Shown here: one piece after another, positions 8,346 to 15,758 of the stretch
Position numbering within the stretch: position 1 is the first letter of the stretch
How the letters are laid out: each line of letters opens with the position of its first letter
DNA from: Flavobacterium agrisoli
GTDB taxonomy: Bacteria > Bacteroidota > Bacteroidia > Flavobacteriales > Flavobacteriaceae
Direction of reading: 5' to 3'
Assembly (NCBI RefSeq): GCF_016522065.1
Contig: NZ_JAEHFV010000008.1
Span: 1-64,000 of the forward strand
DNA length: 64,000 bases
Position numbers and translations under genes: made by a program
The notes under the pieces: model-generated
What the model was told of the DNA's origin: nothing
Databases searched by the model: none
What the model saw: the letters and a program-made list of their open reading frames with translations, nothing else

Positions 8346-8552
8346 CATCGCTTAAAAGCCGTTTGTCTGACTTAATTCAGGCTGTTTTTAGTATTCTTTT
8401 TTTGAAAACCGAAACTTTACTGCAAAAATAAACCTCCTTTAAATCGCTTTAAAAGAGGTTGTGTCTTATGTTTTTTTTTAAAATTTATTTTTTAGGAGGG
8501 TTGTGCAACAGCTACCCTTGTTACCTGCCGCTTTTTTTTGCTCATAAATAAA

Positions 8553-8560
8553 TATATTTG
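8553..8560 (+). promoter_or_regulatory. -7 element upstream of DMT gene (TATATTTG)
   Basis: An exact TAnnTTTG match lying 24 nt before the ATG of a 12-codon ORF and about 190 nt before the transporter gene. It implies a transcript with a long leader. Confidence 0.45.
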
Positions 8561-8584
8561 CAATCATTAAATAATAAAAACAAT

Positions 8585-8623
8585 ATGAACCGTAAAAGTT
8601 GTCTACCACCTCCAATCGTTTAA
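8585..8623 (+). CDS. Possible 12-residue leader peptide (MNRKSCLPPPIV)
   Basis: A short ORF between an exact -7 promoter element and the DMT transporter gene. It contains three consecutive prolines, a known ribosome-stalling signal. It is followed at 8651-8674 by a small stem (CTAATT/AATTAG) and a run of T. This layout resembles a transcription attenuator, but the ORF is short enough to be chance. Confidence 0.25.
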   Translation: MNRKSCLPPPIV

Positions 8624-8650
8624 TATTTCTTTTCGTCAAAGAAGTGTAGC

Positions 8651-8674
8651 CTAATTTTTTAATTAGCTTTTTTG
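8651..8674 (+). terminator. Weak hairpin with T-run before DMT gene
   Basis: A 6-bp stem CTAATT-TTTT-AATTAG followed by CTTTTTT. It lies inside the leader of the transporter gene, so it would act as an attenuator if it terminates transcription. The stem is AT-only and weak. Confidence 0.3.
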
Positions 8675-8746
8675 CTATGCTTTATTTTCAATTAAATATT
8701 AACAATTATAAGGCTTGTTCTATTTTAGGACAAGTAAGACAATTTT

Positions 8747-9616
8747 ATGAAAAAAACATATTTGTTATTACACATTGCTGTAATACTGGCTGGATTTACA
8801 GGAGTTTTTGGAAAACTCATCACTTTGAATGAAGGATTATTAACTTGGTACAGAGTTTTCTTCTCTTCAATTTTTCTATTTATAATTTTAAAGCTGTTTA
8901 AGTTTAGTAATCATTTAAGTTCTAAAGAAAAATTAAAAATTTCAAAAGTTGGACTACTTATTACTATTCATTGGGTATTTTTCTATGCAAGTATAAAGTA
9001 TTCAAATATTTCAGTTGGAGTCGTTTGCTATAGTCTCACAAGCTTTTTTACGGCACTTTTTAAACCAATTATTGACAGAAAACGATTTGTAATTTCCGAA
9101 ATTTTGTTGAGTTGTATAACATTGTTGGGGATTAGTTTAATATTTCACTTTGACGCTTCCTATCAGTTGGGAATTTTGTTTGGTATTGTTTCTTCCGCTT
9201 TTGCGGCACTTTATACAATTTACAACGAACGATTGGCAACTATTTACGATAGTAAAATTATTAATTATTATCAGATGATTGGAGGAACTTTTGGTCTAGG
9301 AGCTTTACTTCCTATTTATTTACATTTTTTTCCTTCGGAAAGTATAATTCCTAGTTTGAAAGATACTTTATATTTGATACTTTTATCCGTTTTTTGTACA
9401 GTTGCGCTTTATGTGTCGGTTACAGAAGTATTAAAAAAAATTCCCGCTTTTACTGTTAATTTGTCATTTAATCTCGAACCAATTTATGCTATCATTATTG
9501 CATTTTTATTTTTTGATGAAGGCAAAGAGGTGAATTATTCGTTTTATGCTGGTTTATTTTTTGTAATGCTTTCAGTTATATTACAGTCAATATTTTCAGT
9601 TAGAAAAAGGAAATAG
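8747..9616 (+). CDS. DMT-superfamily (EamA-type) transporter
   Basis: A 289-residue, very hydrophobic protein with about ten predicted membrane helices in two repeated halves, as in EamA/RhaT-type transporters. FNLEPIYAIIIAFLFFDEG near residue 244 is the conserved EamA helix 9-10 region. The family exports or imports small metabolites and drugs; the substrate is unknown. It is a single gene in the accessory island with its own upstream promoter element, a possible leader ORF and a strong terminator after it, so it is probably monocistronic. Confidence 0.85.
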   Translation: MKKTYLLLHIAVILAGFTGVFGKLITLNEGLLTWYRVFFSSIFLFIILKLFKFSNHLSSKEKLKISKVGLLITIHWVFFYASIKYSNISVGVVCYSLTSFFTALFKPIIDRKRFVISEILLSCITLLGISLIFHFDASYQLGILFGIVSSAFAALYTIYNERLATIYDSKIINYYQMIGGTFGLGALLPIYLHFFPSESIIPSLKDTLYLILLSVFCTVALYVSVTEVLKKIPAFTVNLSFNLEPIYAIIIAFLFFDEGKEVNYSFYAGLFFVMLSVILQSIFSVRKRK

Positions 9617-9633
9617 AGCTATCTTTTAAAAAT

Positions 9634-9673
9634 AAAAGGGTACAAGTTTTTTTCAGCTTGTGCCCTTTTTTTG
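9634..9673 (+). terminator. Rho-independent terminator after DMT gene
   Basis: Stem AAAAGGGTACAAG (9634-9646) with CTTGTGCCCTTTT (9657-9669), one mismatch, followed by more T. Confidence 0.8.
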
Positions 9674-9736
9674 TTTCTGATTTGAACTCGATTTTTTACT
9701 ATTTCTGCTAACGGCTGTTACCAGTAGTTTTTTTAT

Positions 9737-10636
9737 TTATGAGTCTTGTAAAATATCCATAAAATCAAATTCGTGGATTAGTACAATTGTATGTCCGGTT
9801 TTTCTTAATTCTAAAGCTTTTTCTACTTTTCTACCATAACAAGCAAATGCCCAAGCTTGATTTCCATTGTCTCCAACGATTAAATAATCAGTTTCTTTAG
9901 TGACACTTTTTGTCGGATTTCCACCTAGGTCTTTAATTTGTTTTTCTATTGTTGAACGATTTCCACTTTTTAGAATTCCAGTAATACAAAATGTTTTATT
10001 TTTTATTTCAATATTCGGTTCACTTGTACAATGTCCTGTAATATTAATATCTTTTGTCTCTTCGTTTATTTTTCTACTGATTTCTTCATTTTGTATAATC
10101 ACGAATTGCTTTAAGTATGCTTTTAAAACTAATTTTTCTTCTTCATCAATTTTTCCATCAGCAACAATTGATAAAATTAGACTTCTGATTTCATCATATG
10201 GATAATACGAGTTTAAATGTGTATTTCCATCTAACCATTTTTCAAGTGCAAAAATTTCTTTTTCATCGACAGTTCCATCCGCAAGTATTCCATGGCAAAT
10301 TCCTTGAAGTAATTGTAAATCTGATGTAACTGTATTGTAATAGTAATTGTCGCCTTCGTATTTTTGACACAACCAATATAAATCTTCAATACTTTCTTTG
10401 CTATCAATATTTTGAGATGCAGTTTGATAAATAATAGCCATGAATTCTTTAAAAGGATTTCTGTTTATTAAATCATGATGATTTTCAGCCCATTGTTTAA
10501 GTTCTTCCAATTCTGTTTGGTTAACAGTTTCATTTGCAATCAGTCCTAATAAGATTCCTTTTAAAGAATTAATCGCTTTGTCTGCTCTACTTTTGGAAGT
10601 AAAAACATCCATTTGTTTTTGGCTTATTTCACTCAT
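9737..10636 (-). CDS. TerB-like repeats plus C-terminal BRCT domain protein
   Basis: A 299-residue protein. The C-terminal part (about 211-297: KTFCITGILKSGNRSTIEKQ, LGGNPTKSVTKETDYLIVG) is a clear BRCT domain of the DNA-ligase/replication-factor-C type. The N-terminal part has three related segments (about 25-52, 108-135 and 149-177) of the form G-I-x-A-D-G-x-hydrophobic-D-E-x-E, like the acidic TerB helical unit. BRCT domains bind DNA ends or phosphopeptides. A DNA-linked or stress role is inferred only. The gene stands alone, in opposite orientation to the transporter, and ends just after a GCTAACGGCTGTTACC motif shared with other island boundaries. Confidence 0.75.
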   Translation of the reverse strand: MSEISQKQMDVFTSKSRADKAINSLKGILLGLIANETVNQTELEELKQWAENHHDLINRNPFKEFMAIIYQTASQNIDSKESIEDLYWLCQKYEGDNYYYNTVTSDLQLLQGICHGILADGTVDEKEIFALEKWLDGNTHLNSYYPYDEIRSLILSIVADGKIDEEEKLVLKAYLKQFVIIQNEEISRKINEETKDINITGHCTSEPNIEIKNKTFCITGILKSGNRSTIEKQIKDLGGNPTKSVTKETDYLIVGDNGNQAWAFACYGRKVEKALELRKTGHTIVLIHEFDFMDILQDS

Positions 10637-11019
10637 TTTTTTGATTTTTAGTTGTTAAATTCTCTTCGGTTTTTCAAAATTACAACTAACTTCTGCAAAA
10701 TACTTATTTTTTCAGGCTTATAACTCTCTATAGCAAGAAAAGCCTAAAAATTGAGCTGCAATTTAAAAAGAAAATCCTTTAGGGTTTTGCGTATTAGCAT
10801 TAATAAAGGGACGAGTTGTTAACAAGGGGCAACGATATAACTACGAAAAACATTAGACAAAATAAATTCAAATGATATGAATAGAATCCTATTTTGCCTA
10901 CAATCATTGCCTTAAAACGCCTACAACAGTAACGTTGCTCTTTCAATATCGGATGTGAATTTCGAATTACACTCCCTTATTTTGCGTATATCTCCAAAAT
11001 CGGTATACAAAATAGTGAT
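10637..11019. other. Intergenic region at right edge of island
   Basis: About 380 bp with no supported gene. It includes GTTAACAAGGGGCAAC (about 10818), which resembles the boundary motif after miniature element B (read in reverse GGTAACAAGGGTAGC) and may mark the right edge of the accessory island. A minus-strand frame over 10921-11121 runs through the tRNA and is not a gene. Confidence 0.5.
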
Positions 11020-11054
11020 AAAATAAAAAACCCAAGCCTTTCGGACTTGAGTTT
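11020..11054 (-). terminator. Terminator after tRNA-Ala
   Basis: On the minus strand, AACTCAAGTCC-GAAA-GGCTTGGGTT with a single bulge and a GNRA-type loop, followed by TTTTTTATTTT. Confidence 0.8.
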
Positions 11055-11059
11055 GTAAT

Positions 11060-11136
11060 TGGTGGAGAATACCGGATTCGAACCGGTCGCCTCTACGCTG
11101 CCAGCGTAGCGCTCTAGCCAAATGAGCTAATCCCCC
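11060..11136 (-). tRNA. tRNA-Ala (anticodon GGC)
   Basis: A 77-nt cloverleaf including an encoded CCA end. The acceptor stem is GGGGGAT/ATTCTCC (two G-U pairs). The D arm is GCTCATTTGGCTAGAGC. The anticodon stem CTACG/CGTAG encloses loop CTGGCAG with anticodon GGC, which reads GCC and GCU alanine codons. The T arm has GGTTCGAATCC. A terminator hairpin follows. It lies next to the right edge of the accessory island, but I see no duplicated tRNA 3' end at the left edge. Confidence 0.95.
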
Positions 11137-11240
11137 ATTGCGAGAGCAAATTAATGCAATTAATTCCCAAAAAACAAATTTCTATTCGCTTTGCAATGAT
11201 TATTTTTCAAAACCGTAACTTTACCCTTAAAATTTTCAAT

Positions 11241-12005
11241 ATGAGTACAGCCTCCACGAGCGGATCCATTCAAACGGCTATTCACAATTCTATCGCTACG
11301 GTTACTTTTTATCATCCATTGGGGAATTCTTTTCCCGCTGCCTTGCTGCAAAAATTGGCGAGTGAATTTGATGACTTGAGTCAGAATGCTGCCGTAAAAG
11401 TAATTGTTTTGCAAAGTAAAGGCGCTACGGTTTTTTGTGCAGGAGCTTCTTTTGATGAATTACTTGCTGTCAAAAATGAGGAAGAAGGGAAGGTCTTTTT
11501 TTCGGGATTTGCACACCTGATTTTAGCGATGATTTCGTGTTCTAAAATTATAATTGGTCGGGTGCAAGCTAAAGCAGTGGGCGGTGGAGTAGGTATCATT
11601 GCAGCCTGCGATTATGTAGTCGCGGCTTCGGAAAGCAGTCTGAAATTATCGGAATTGAGTATCGGAATTGGGCCTTTTGTAATTGAACCGGTGGTTTCAT
11701 ACAAAATCGGAAAAACCAATTTTGCGAAAATGTGTCTCGAAGCCAAACAGTGGCACACTGCCGATTGGGCACAGCAAAACGGATTGTTTTCTAAAGTAGT
11801 AGCCAAAGAACAAGTAGATGATGCGGTGCTGCAACTGGCAAACGAATTGGCTTCGTTTAATCCAGAAGCCTTGTTTGAAATAAAAAAAATAATTTGGAAC
11901 GAAACCCATCACTGGAAAGAATTGCTTTTTGAACGGGCAAAAATTTCGGGTCAATTGGTTTTGTCTGATTTTACTAAAAACGCTTTGCTAGCATTCAAAA
12001 AGTAA
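11241..12005 (+). CDS. Enoyl-CoA hydratase/isomerase (crotonase family)
   Basis: A 254-residue crotonase-fold protein. The first oxyanion-hole segment is VFCAGASFDEL and the second is AKAVGGGVGIIAACDYVVA, the crotonase signature with the glycine-rich helix. The family hydrates or isomerises enoyl-CoA thioesters in beta-oxidation or phenylacetate breakdown; the exact substrate cannot be read from the sequence. The frame is open from 11154, but I place the start at ATG 11241 (MSTASTSG), since the 29 residues before it are not crotonase-like and lie in the tRNA-Ala upstream region. The next gene (queD-like) has its own promoter. Confidence 0.85.
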   Translation: MSTASTSGSIQTAIHNSIATVTFYHPLGNSFPAALLQKLASEFDDLSQNAAVKVIVLQSKGATVFCAGASFDELLAVKNEEEGKVFFSGFAHLILAMISCSKIIIGRVQAKAVGGGVGIIAACDYVVAASESSLKLSELSIGIGPFVIEPVVSYKIGKTNFAKMCLEAKQWHTADWAQQNGLFSKVVAKEQVDDAVLQLANELASFNPEALFEIKKIIWNETHHWKELLFERAKISGQLVLSDFTKNALLAFKK

Positions 12006-12077
12006 TAATAGCGCCAGTAAAACAACTAGAAAATGGCATCGGTAGGCAAATTCGAGTCGTTTTTCATATCTATTGCT

Positions 12078-12085
12078 TAAATTTG
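12078..12085 (+). promoter_or_regulatory. -7 promoter element TAAATTTG for queD-like gene
   Basis: An exact TAnnTTTG match 20 nt before ATG 12106. The expected transcription start (about 12092) lies downstream of an alternative ATG at 12073, which decides the start at 12106. Confidence 0.6.
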
Positions 12086-12105
12086 CCTATTCAAATAAAG
12101 TTACA

Positions 12106-12558
12106 ATGACAAAAATCCGAATTACCAAACAATTCAGTTTCGAAACAGGTCACGCCTTATATGGTTATGATGGCAAGTGTAAAAATGTGCACGGTCACAG
12201 CTACAAATTATCGGTTACCGTGATTGGGTCGCCTATTACCGACCGTTCGGATGTGAAATTTGGAATGGTGATTGATTTTTCGGATTTAAAAAAAATTGTG
12301 AAAGAAGAAATTGTAGATCAATTTGATCATGCTACTGTTTTTAACGAAACGACACCGCATATTGAACTTGCAAAAGAATTGATTTCACGCGATCACCATG
12401 TTATTTTGGTCGATTATCAACCCACAAGCGAAAATATGGTTGTCGATTTTGCACAACGTATCCAATCGCGTTTGCCAGAAAACATAGCACTATTTTCGTT
12501 AAAACTACAAGAAACCGAATCATCGTTTGCGGAGTGGTACGCTAGCGATAATTTGTAA
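12106..12558 (+). CDS. queD: 6-carboxytetrahydropterin synthase / PTPS family
   Basis: A 150-residue protein with the zinc ligands of the 6-pyruvoyl-tetrahydropterin synthase fold: FSFETGHAL (first His), then VHGHSYKL (HxH), with the catalytic Cys in YDGKCKNVHGH. It also has FDHATVF, PTSENMV and LQETESSFAEW, whose Glu binds the pterin. QueD acts in queuosine/7-deazaguanine synthesis on dihydroneopterin triphosphate; some homologues make tetrahydrobiopterin precursors. The start at ATG 12106 follows from the -7 element at 12078. The lpxH-like gene follows 11 nt after the stop, so the two are probably cotranscribed. Confidence 0.88.
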   Translation: MTKIRITKQFSFETGHALYGYDGKCKNVHGHSYKLSVTVIGSPITDRSDVKFGMVIDFSDLKKIVKEEIVDQFDHATVFNETTPHIELAKELISRDHHVILVDYQPTSENMVVDFAQRIQSRLPENIALFSLKLQETESSFAEWYASDNL

Positions 12559-12569
12559 TTCGTTTTTTC

Positions 12570-13328
12570 ATGCAAGTACCTCCTGATAAAAAAGTATATT
12601 TTGCCTCCGATCAGCATTTTGGAGCGCCCACAAACGATTTGAGTGCGCCACGCGAAAAGAAGTTTGTTTTGTGGCTGGATAGCATCAAACACGATGCTGC
12701 GGTCATTTTTTTGCTGGGTGATTTATTCGATTTTTGGTTCGAATATAAAACGGTTGTGCCCAAAGGTTTTGTGCGTGTATTAGGAAAATTAGCCGAATTG
12801 CGTGATAGTGGCATTCCCATTTATTTTTTTGTTGGCAATCACGATATCTGGATGCACGATTATTTTGAAAAAGAATTGAACATACCGGTTTACCATGATA
12901 ATAAAGAATTCGTATTTAACGAAAGCGCTTTTTTAATTGGACATGGTGATGGGAAAGGACCTGGCGATAAAGGGTACAAACGAATGAAAAAAGTATTTAC
13001 GAATCCTTTTTCTAAATGGTTGTTCCGTTGGTTGCACCCTGATATTGGAGTTCGTTTGGCGCAATATTTATCGGTGAAAAACAAATTGATTTCGGGCGAC
13101 GAAGATGTTATGTTTTTAGGCGAAGAAAACGAATGGCTCGTCTTGTACGCCAAACGCAAATTAGAAACCAAACACTATAATTATTTTGTATTTGGTCACC
13201 GTCATTTACCGATGATTTTGCCGGTGGGTACGAATTCCGAATACGTGAATTTAGGTGATTGGATTACCTATTTTACGTATGGTGTTTTTGATGGTGCTAC
13301 TTTCGAGTTGAAGAAATTTGAAGTCTAA
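12570..13328 (+). CDS. lpxH: UDP-2,3-diacylglucosamine diphosphatase (LpxH-like)
   Basis: A 252-residue calcineurin-like phosphoesterase. Metal-binding motifs: SDQHFG (Asp, with Gln where most relatives have x), GDLFDFWFEY (GDxxD), GNHDIW (GNHD), GHGDG and FGHRHLP. The GDLFDFWFE and HGDGKGPGDKGYK segments are those of LpxH, which hydrolyses UDP-2,3-diacylglucosamine to lipid X in lipid A synthesis at the inner-membrane surface. It lies directly after the queD-like gene and overlaps the convergent gene at 13325 by 4 nt. Confidence 0.87.
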   Translation: MQVPPDKKVYFASDQHFGAPTNDLSAPREKKFVLWLDSIKHDAAVIFLLGDLFDFWFEYKTVVPKGFVRVLGKLAELRDSGIPIYFFVGNHDIWMHDYFEKELNIPVYHDNKEFVFNESAFLIGHGDGKGPGDKGYKRMKKVFTNPFSKWLFRWLHPDIGVRLAQYLSVKNKLISGDEDVMFLGEENEWLVLYAKRKLETKHYNYFVFGHRHLPMILPVGTNSEYVNLGDWITYFTYGVFDGATFELKKFEV

Positions 13329-13681
13329 TTGCGGCCAACGCCATAAATAAAATCATCAATTTGTAACGTAAAAAGGGTACCTCTTATCAAATCTTCTATA
13401 AGTTGTAATTCTTCCATGTTTACGGCCAAATCTATCGCTTCGCAAGGGGTTTTGAGTAAAAATTTGTGACAGCTGTTTTTAAAAGCGCAATCATCACAAC
13501 AACTATTTTTTAGTTTGCTAACGTGTACCAATTGGCAAAATTCACGCAATTGCGCTACCGTTAAATAAAATCCGGTTTCTTTAAAAACCAATTGAATTTT
13601 CTCGTAGGCGTTATTTTGCTCTTTTTTCCAGAAAAAGGAAATTCCAAATTCATTATGGTAGATTTGATCTATTTCTTTCAT
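13325..13681 (-). CDS. Conserved hypothetical protein with Cys cluster
   Basis: A 118-residue protein with a tight cysteine cluster (SCCDDCAFKNSCHKF, about residues 59-73) that could bind a metal ion. It has no signal peptide or membrane segment. The stop overlaps the end of the convergent lpxH-like gene by 4 nt. Base composition matches its neighbours. I do not recognise the family with confidence. Confidence 0.7.
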   Translation of the reverse strand: MKEIDQIYHNEFGISFFWKKEQNNAYEKIQLVFKETGFYLTVAQLREFCQLVHVSKLKNSCCDDCAFKNSCHKFLLKTPCEAIDLAVNMEELQLIEDLIRGTLFTLQIDDFIYGVGRN

Positions 13682-13758
13682 TTGTAAAGTATTTAGAACA
13701 AATATAAATAATAATTTATAAAGATTCTAAATAAAAAAACAAGAAAAATAGTGGAATA

Positions 13759-14799
13759 CTATTGCAATCGTGCTTTGGCTAACGCTAAAATGGCTCCAGT
13801 ATCCAATGTATTGGTGTTAATAGCGATACTTTTATTCCCGTAGGGTTCGTATTTTTCAGGAATTGTGACCGAAAACAAGCCTAGCACTGGTGTTTGCGAG
13901 GCACAAGCCAAATGCATAATCCCACTATCAGCACCAATAAAAAGCTCGCAATTGGCTATAAAAGCAGCAATTTCACGTACATCTTTGCTGTAAAAAGAAG
14001 GTGCTTTAAAGTCAATTTGAGAAACATTTTCAACCGGTAAAACTTCAACAATGGCATAATCGGGGAAGCTGGTTTTTAATTGTTCATAGAAAGGATGCCA
14101 CCATTCGGGCGGATAACATTTAGCACCGGTAGCATAGGTAAAAATGGCTATGGTTTTAGTGGGTGAGCCTACTATTTCGGTTAAAATGGCTTTTGATTTT
14201 TGAAGTTCAGTTGCACTTAACTTCATGTTTATGGTAGGTACAGCTGCTTCTTTTTTGGGAAATCCTAAAAGCTCTAAATAATAACGAAATTCATAAACCG
14301 GGTACTTAGCCATGTGTACATGATCGGGATATTGCGAAATGATGGTTTCGTTTTCCTCGCCAAAAAATTTGTAATCGGCATCCGCAAACTGCGTTGATAA
14401 ACGTCCAGAGGAAGAATTTTTATCGATGTTAATAACCAAATCGTATTTTTTTTGCTTGATTTTAAACCAAACAGAAAGGTATTTTCTTAATTCTTTAAAA
14501 GGTTTTTTAGGTAAAACGATATATTGATCGATAGTAGTATAATTCTCAAAAATGATGGGAGCCAAACCACCTTTTACAAACAAATCGATTTTGCAATCGG
14601 GAAAATGAGAATTGATTTCTTGAACCAAAGGCGTTATGAGAAGCAAATTCCCTAACCGGTGATTCGGGCGTGAAATCAGTACGTTTTTAAAAACAACCTC
14701 AGAAACGTTTTTTTTCTCAAATTTTACGGAGCCCACATTTTTAGTAAGTCCACGGGTGATTTTTCTTCGGAGCGCGTTGATTTCGGTTTTGAAACTCAT
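13759..14799 (-). CDS. Glycosyltransferase family 9 (heptosyltransferase-like)
   Basis: A 346-residue protein with the GT9 layout: an N-terminal Rossmann part with ISRPNHRLGNLLLITPL (binding of the acceptor and start of the fold) and a C-terminal donor-site motif FIGADSGIMHLACASQTPVLGLF. GT9 enzymes add heptose or related sugars to the LPS inner core. Flavobacteria often lack canonical heptose, so the sugar is uncertain. It stands alone, 113 nt downstream of the sulfurtransferase gene in the same direction. Confidence 0.85.
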   Translation of the reverse strand: MSFKTEINALRRKITRGLTKNVGSVKFEKKNVSEVVFKNVLISRPNHRLGNLLLITPLVQEINSHFPDCKIDLFVKGGLAPIIFENYTTIDQYIVLPKKPFKELRKYLSVWFKIKQKKYDLVINIDKNSSSGRLSTQFADADYKFFGEENETIISQYPDHVHMAKYPVYEFRYYLELLGFPKKEAAVPTINMKLSATELQKSKAILTEIVGSPTKTIAIFTYATGAKCYPPEWWHPFYEQLKTSFPDYAIVEVLPVENVSQIDFKAPSFYSKDVREIAAFIANCELFIGADSGIMHLACASQTPVLGLFSVTIPEKYEPYGNKSIAINTNTLDTGAILALAKARLQ

Positions 14800-14912
14800 A
14801 AAAAACTTTTTTAGCCAATGAAATTAATCAAAATACCTTGAATTTAAATTTATTTGTGGTTAAAACAGTAATTTATTGTTTTTATTGTCGTTCTGTTAGG
14901 ACTTTTCTTAAA

Positions 14913-15746
14913 TTACAACATATCTTTTTCAATGGGTAAACGGTAATCAATGCCCCATTCGCTCCAAGAACCATCATAAATACTCATGTCTTGGTAACCC
15001 GCAGCAGTAGCCGCTAAGGCAACTATACAGGCTGTAATTCCCGAACCACAACTAAAAATTAGAGGTTTGTTATCGGATAGGATTTCGCTAAAAAGGGTTT
15101 CTAGTGTTTCTTTGTTTTTTAAACGAGGACCATTATAAAGTTTTTCATAATGCAGGTTTATTGATTTCGGAATGCGACCCGAACGGGCATTTTTTCTAGA
15201 ATCGGGCGTTTCTCCTGAAAAACGATCGGGACTTCGAGCATCAATCAGCAACTGTGTTTCATTGGTTAGATTTTGCACTACATTTTCTAACGTACTAATT
15301 CGTTTTGGCTGAAAGTGAGCTACAAAATTTCCCTTTAACAATGGTTTCCGATAACGGGCAGCAGTCTCGAAACCTTGAGCCATCCATTCGGGCAAACCAC
15401 CATCTAACACATACACTTCTTGATGACCCATACTCAAAAAAAGCCACCAAGCACGTGGACTGGAATAAACGCCAATGGCATCATAAACAACAATAACACT
15501 ATCCGAATGAATACCCAATTTTTGTGCTTCGCTAGTAAATTGATTGGCGGTGGGAATGGTGTTAGGAAGTGGACTTGAGGTGTCACTAAAATCGGTTGAA
15601 ATGGGAAACAATACCGCATTCGGAATGTGTTTTGCTTCCTTATTAGACGTGGTGTTGACGGAATTATCCAAAACAGTTTCTAAAATCACCAATCTTGGAT
15701 TATCCTGATTTTCATACAACCATTGTACCGATTTAAGTGGACTCAT
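14913..15746 (-). CDS. sseA: Thiosulfate/3-mercaptopyruvate sulfurtransferase
   Basis: A 277-residue protein with two rhodanese domains. The second has the active loop CGSGITA (Cys in FSCGSGITACIVAL), which is the 3-mercaptopyruvate sulfurtransferase form rather than the CRKGVT form of thiosulfate sulfurtransferase. Inter-domain residues DARSPDRFSGETPDSRKNARSG agree with this. It transfers sulfur from mercaptopyruvate to cyanide, thiols or sulfur carriers in the cytoplasm. It lies 12 nt downstream of the MFS gene in the same direction, so it is probably part of a recJ-MFS-sseA transcript. Confidence 0.9.
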   Translation of the reverse strand: MSPLKSVQWLYENQDNPRLVILETVLDNSVNTTSNKEAKHIPNAVLFPISTDFSDTSSPLPNTIPTANQFTSEAQKLGIHSDSVIVVYDAIGVYSSPRAWWLFLSMGHQEVYVLDGGLPEWMAQGFETAARYRKPLLKGNFVAHFQPKRISTLENVVQNLTNETQLLIDARSPDRFSGETPDSRKNARSGRIPKSINLHYEKLYNGPRLKNKETLETLFSEILSDNKPLIFSCGSGITACIVALAATAAGYQDMSIYDGSWSEWGIDYRLPIEKDML

Positions 15747-15758
15747 AACATAATGGTA

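Larger units (their letters stand above)
8067..8515 (+). mobile_element. IS1182-derived miniature element, copy B
   Basis: A 449-bp unit with the same structure as copy A (TAACGTCAGACTGTG to GCAACAGCTAC), in the same orientation. It has the same internal deletion point and the same truncated transposase reading frame. Sharing the deletion shows that both derive from one already deleted ancestor. With copy A it encloses the MBL hydrolase gene like a small composite transposon. Confidence 0.75.

Noticed and set aside
3600..10850. Integron cassette array
   Set aside because: Boundary motifs are not attC (GTTRRRY/RYYYAAC pairs are missing) and no integrase is present; kept only as an open idea about another capture system.
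10921..11121. Minus-strand reading frame of 66 codons
   Set aside because: It runs through the tRNA-Ala gene and its terminator; chance frame.
3600..11136. Island integrated at the tRNA-Ala gene
   Set aside because: No duplicate of the tRNA 3' end is found at the left edge of the island, and no integrase gene is seen.
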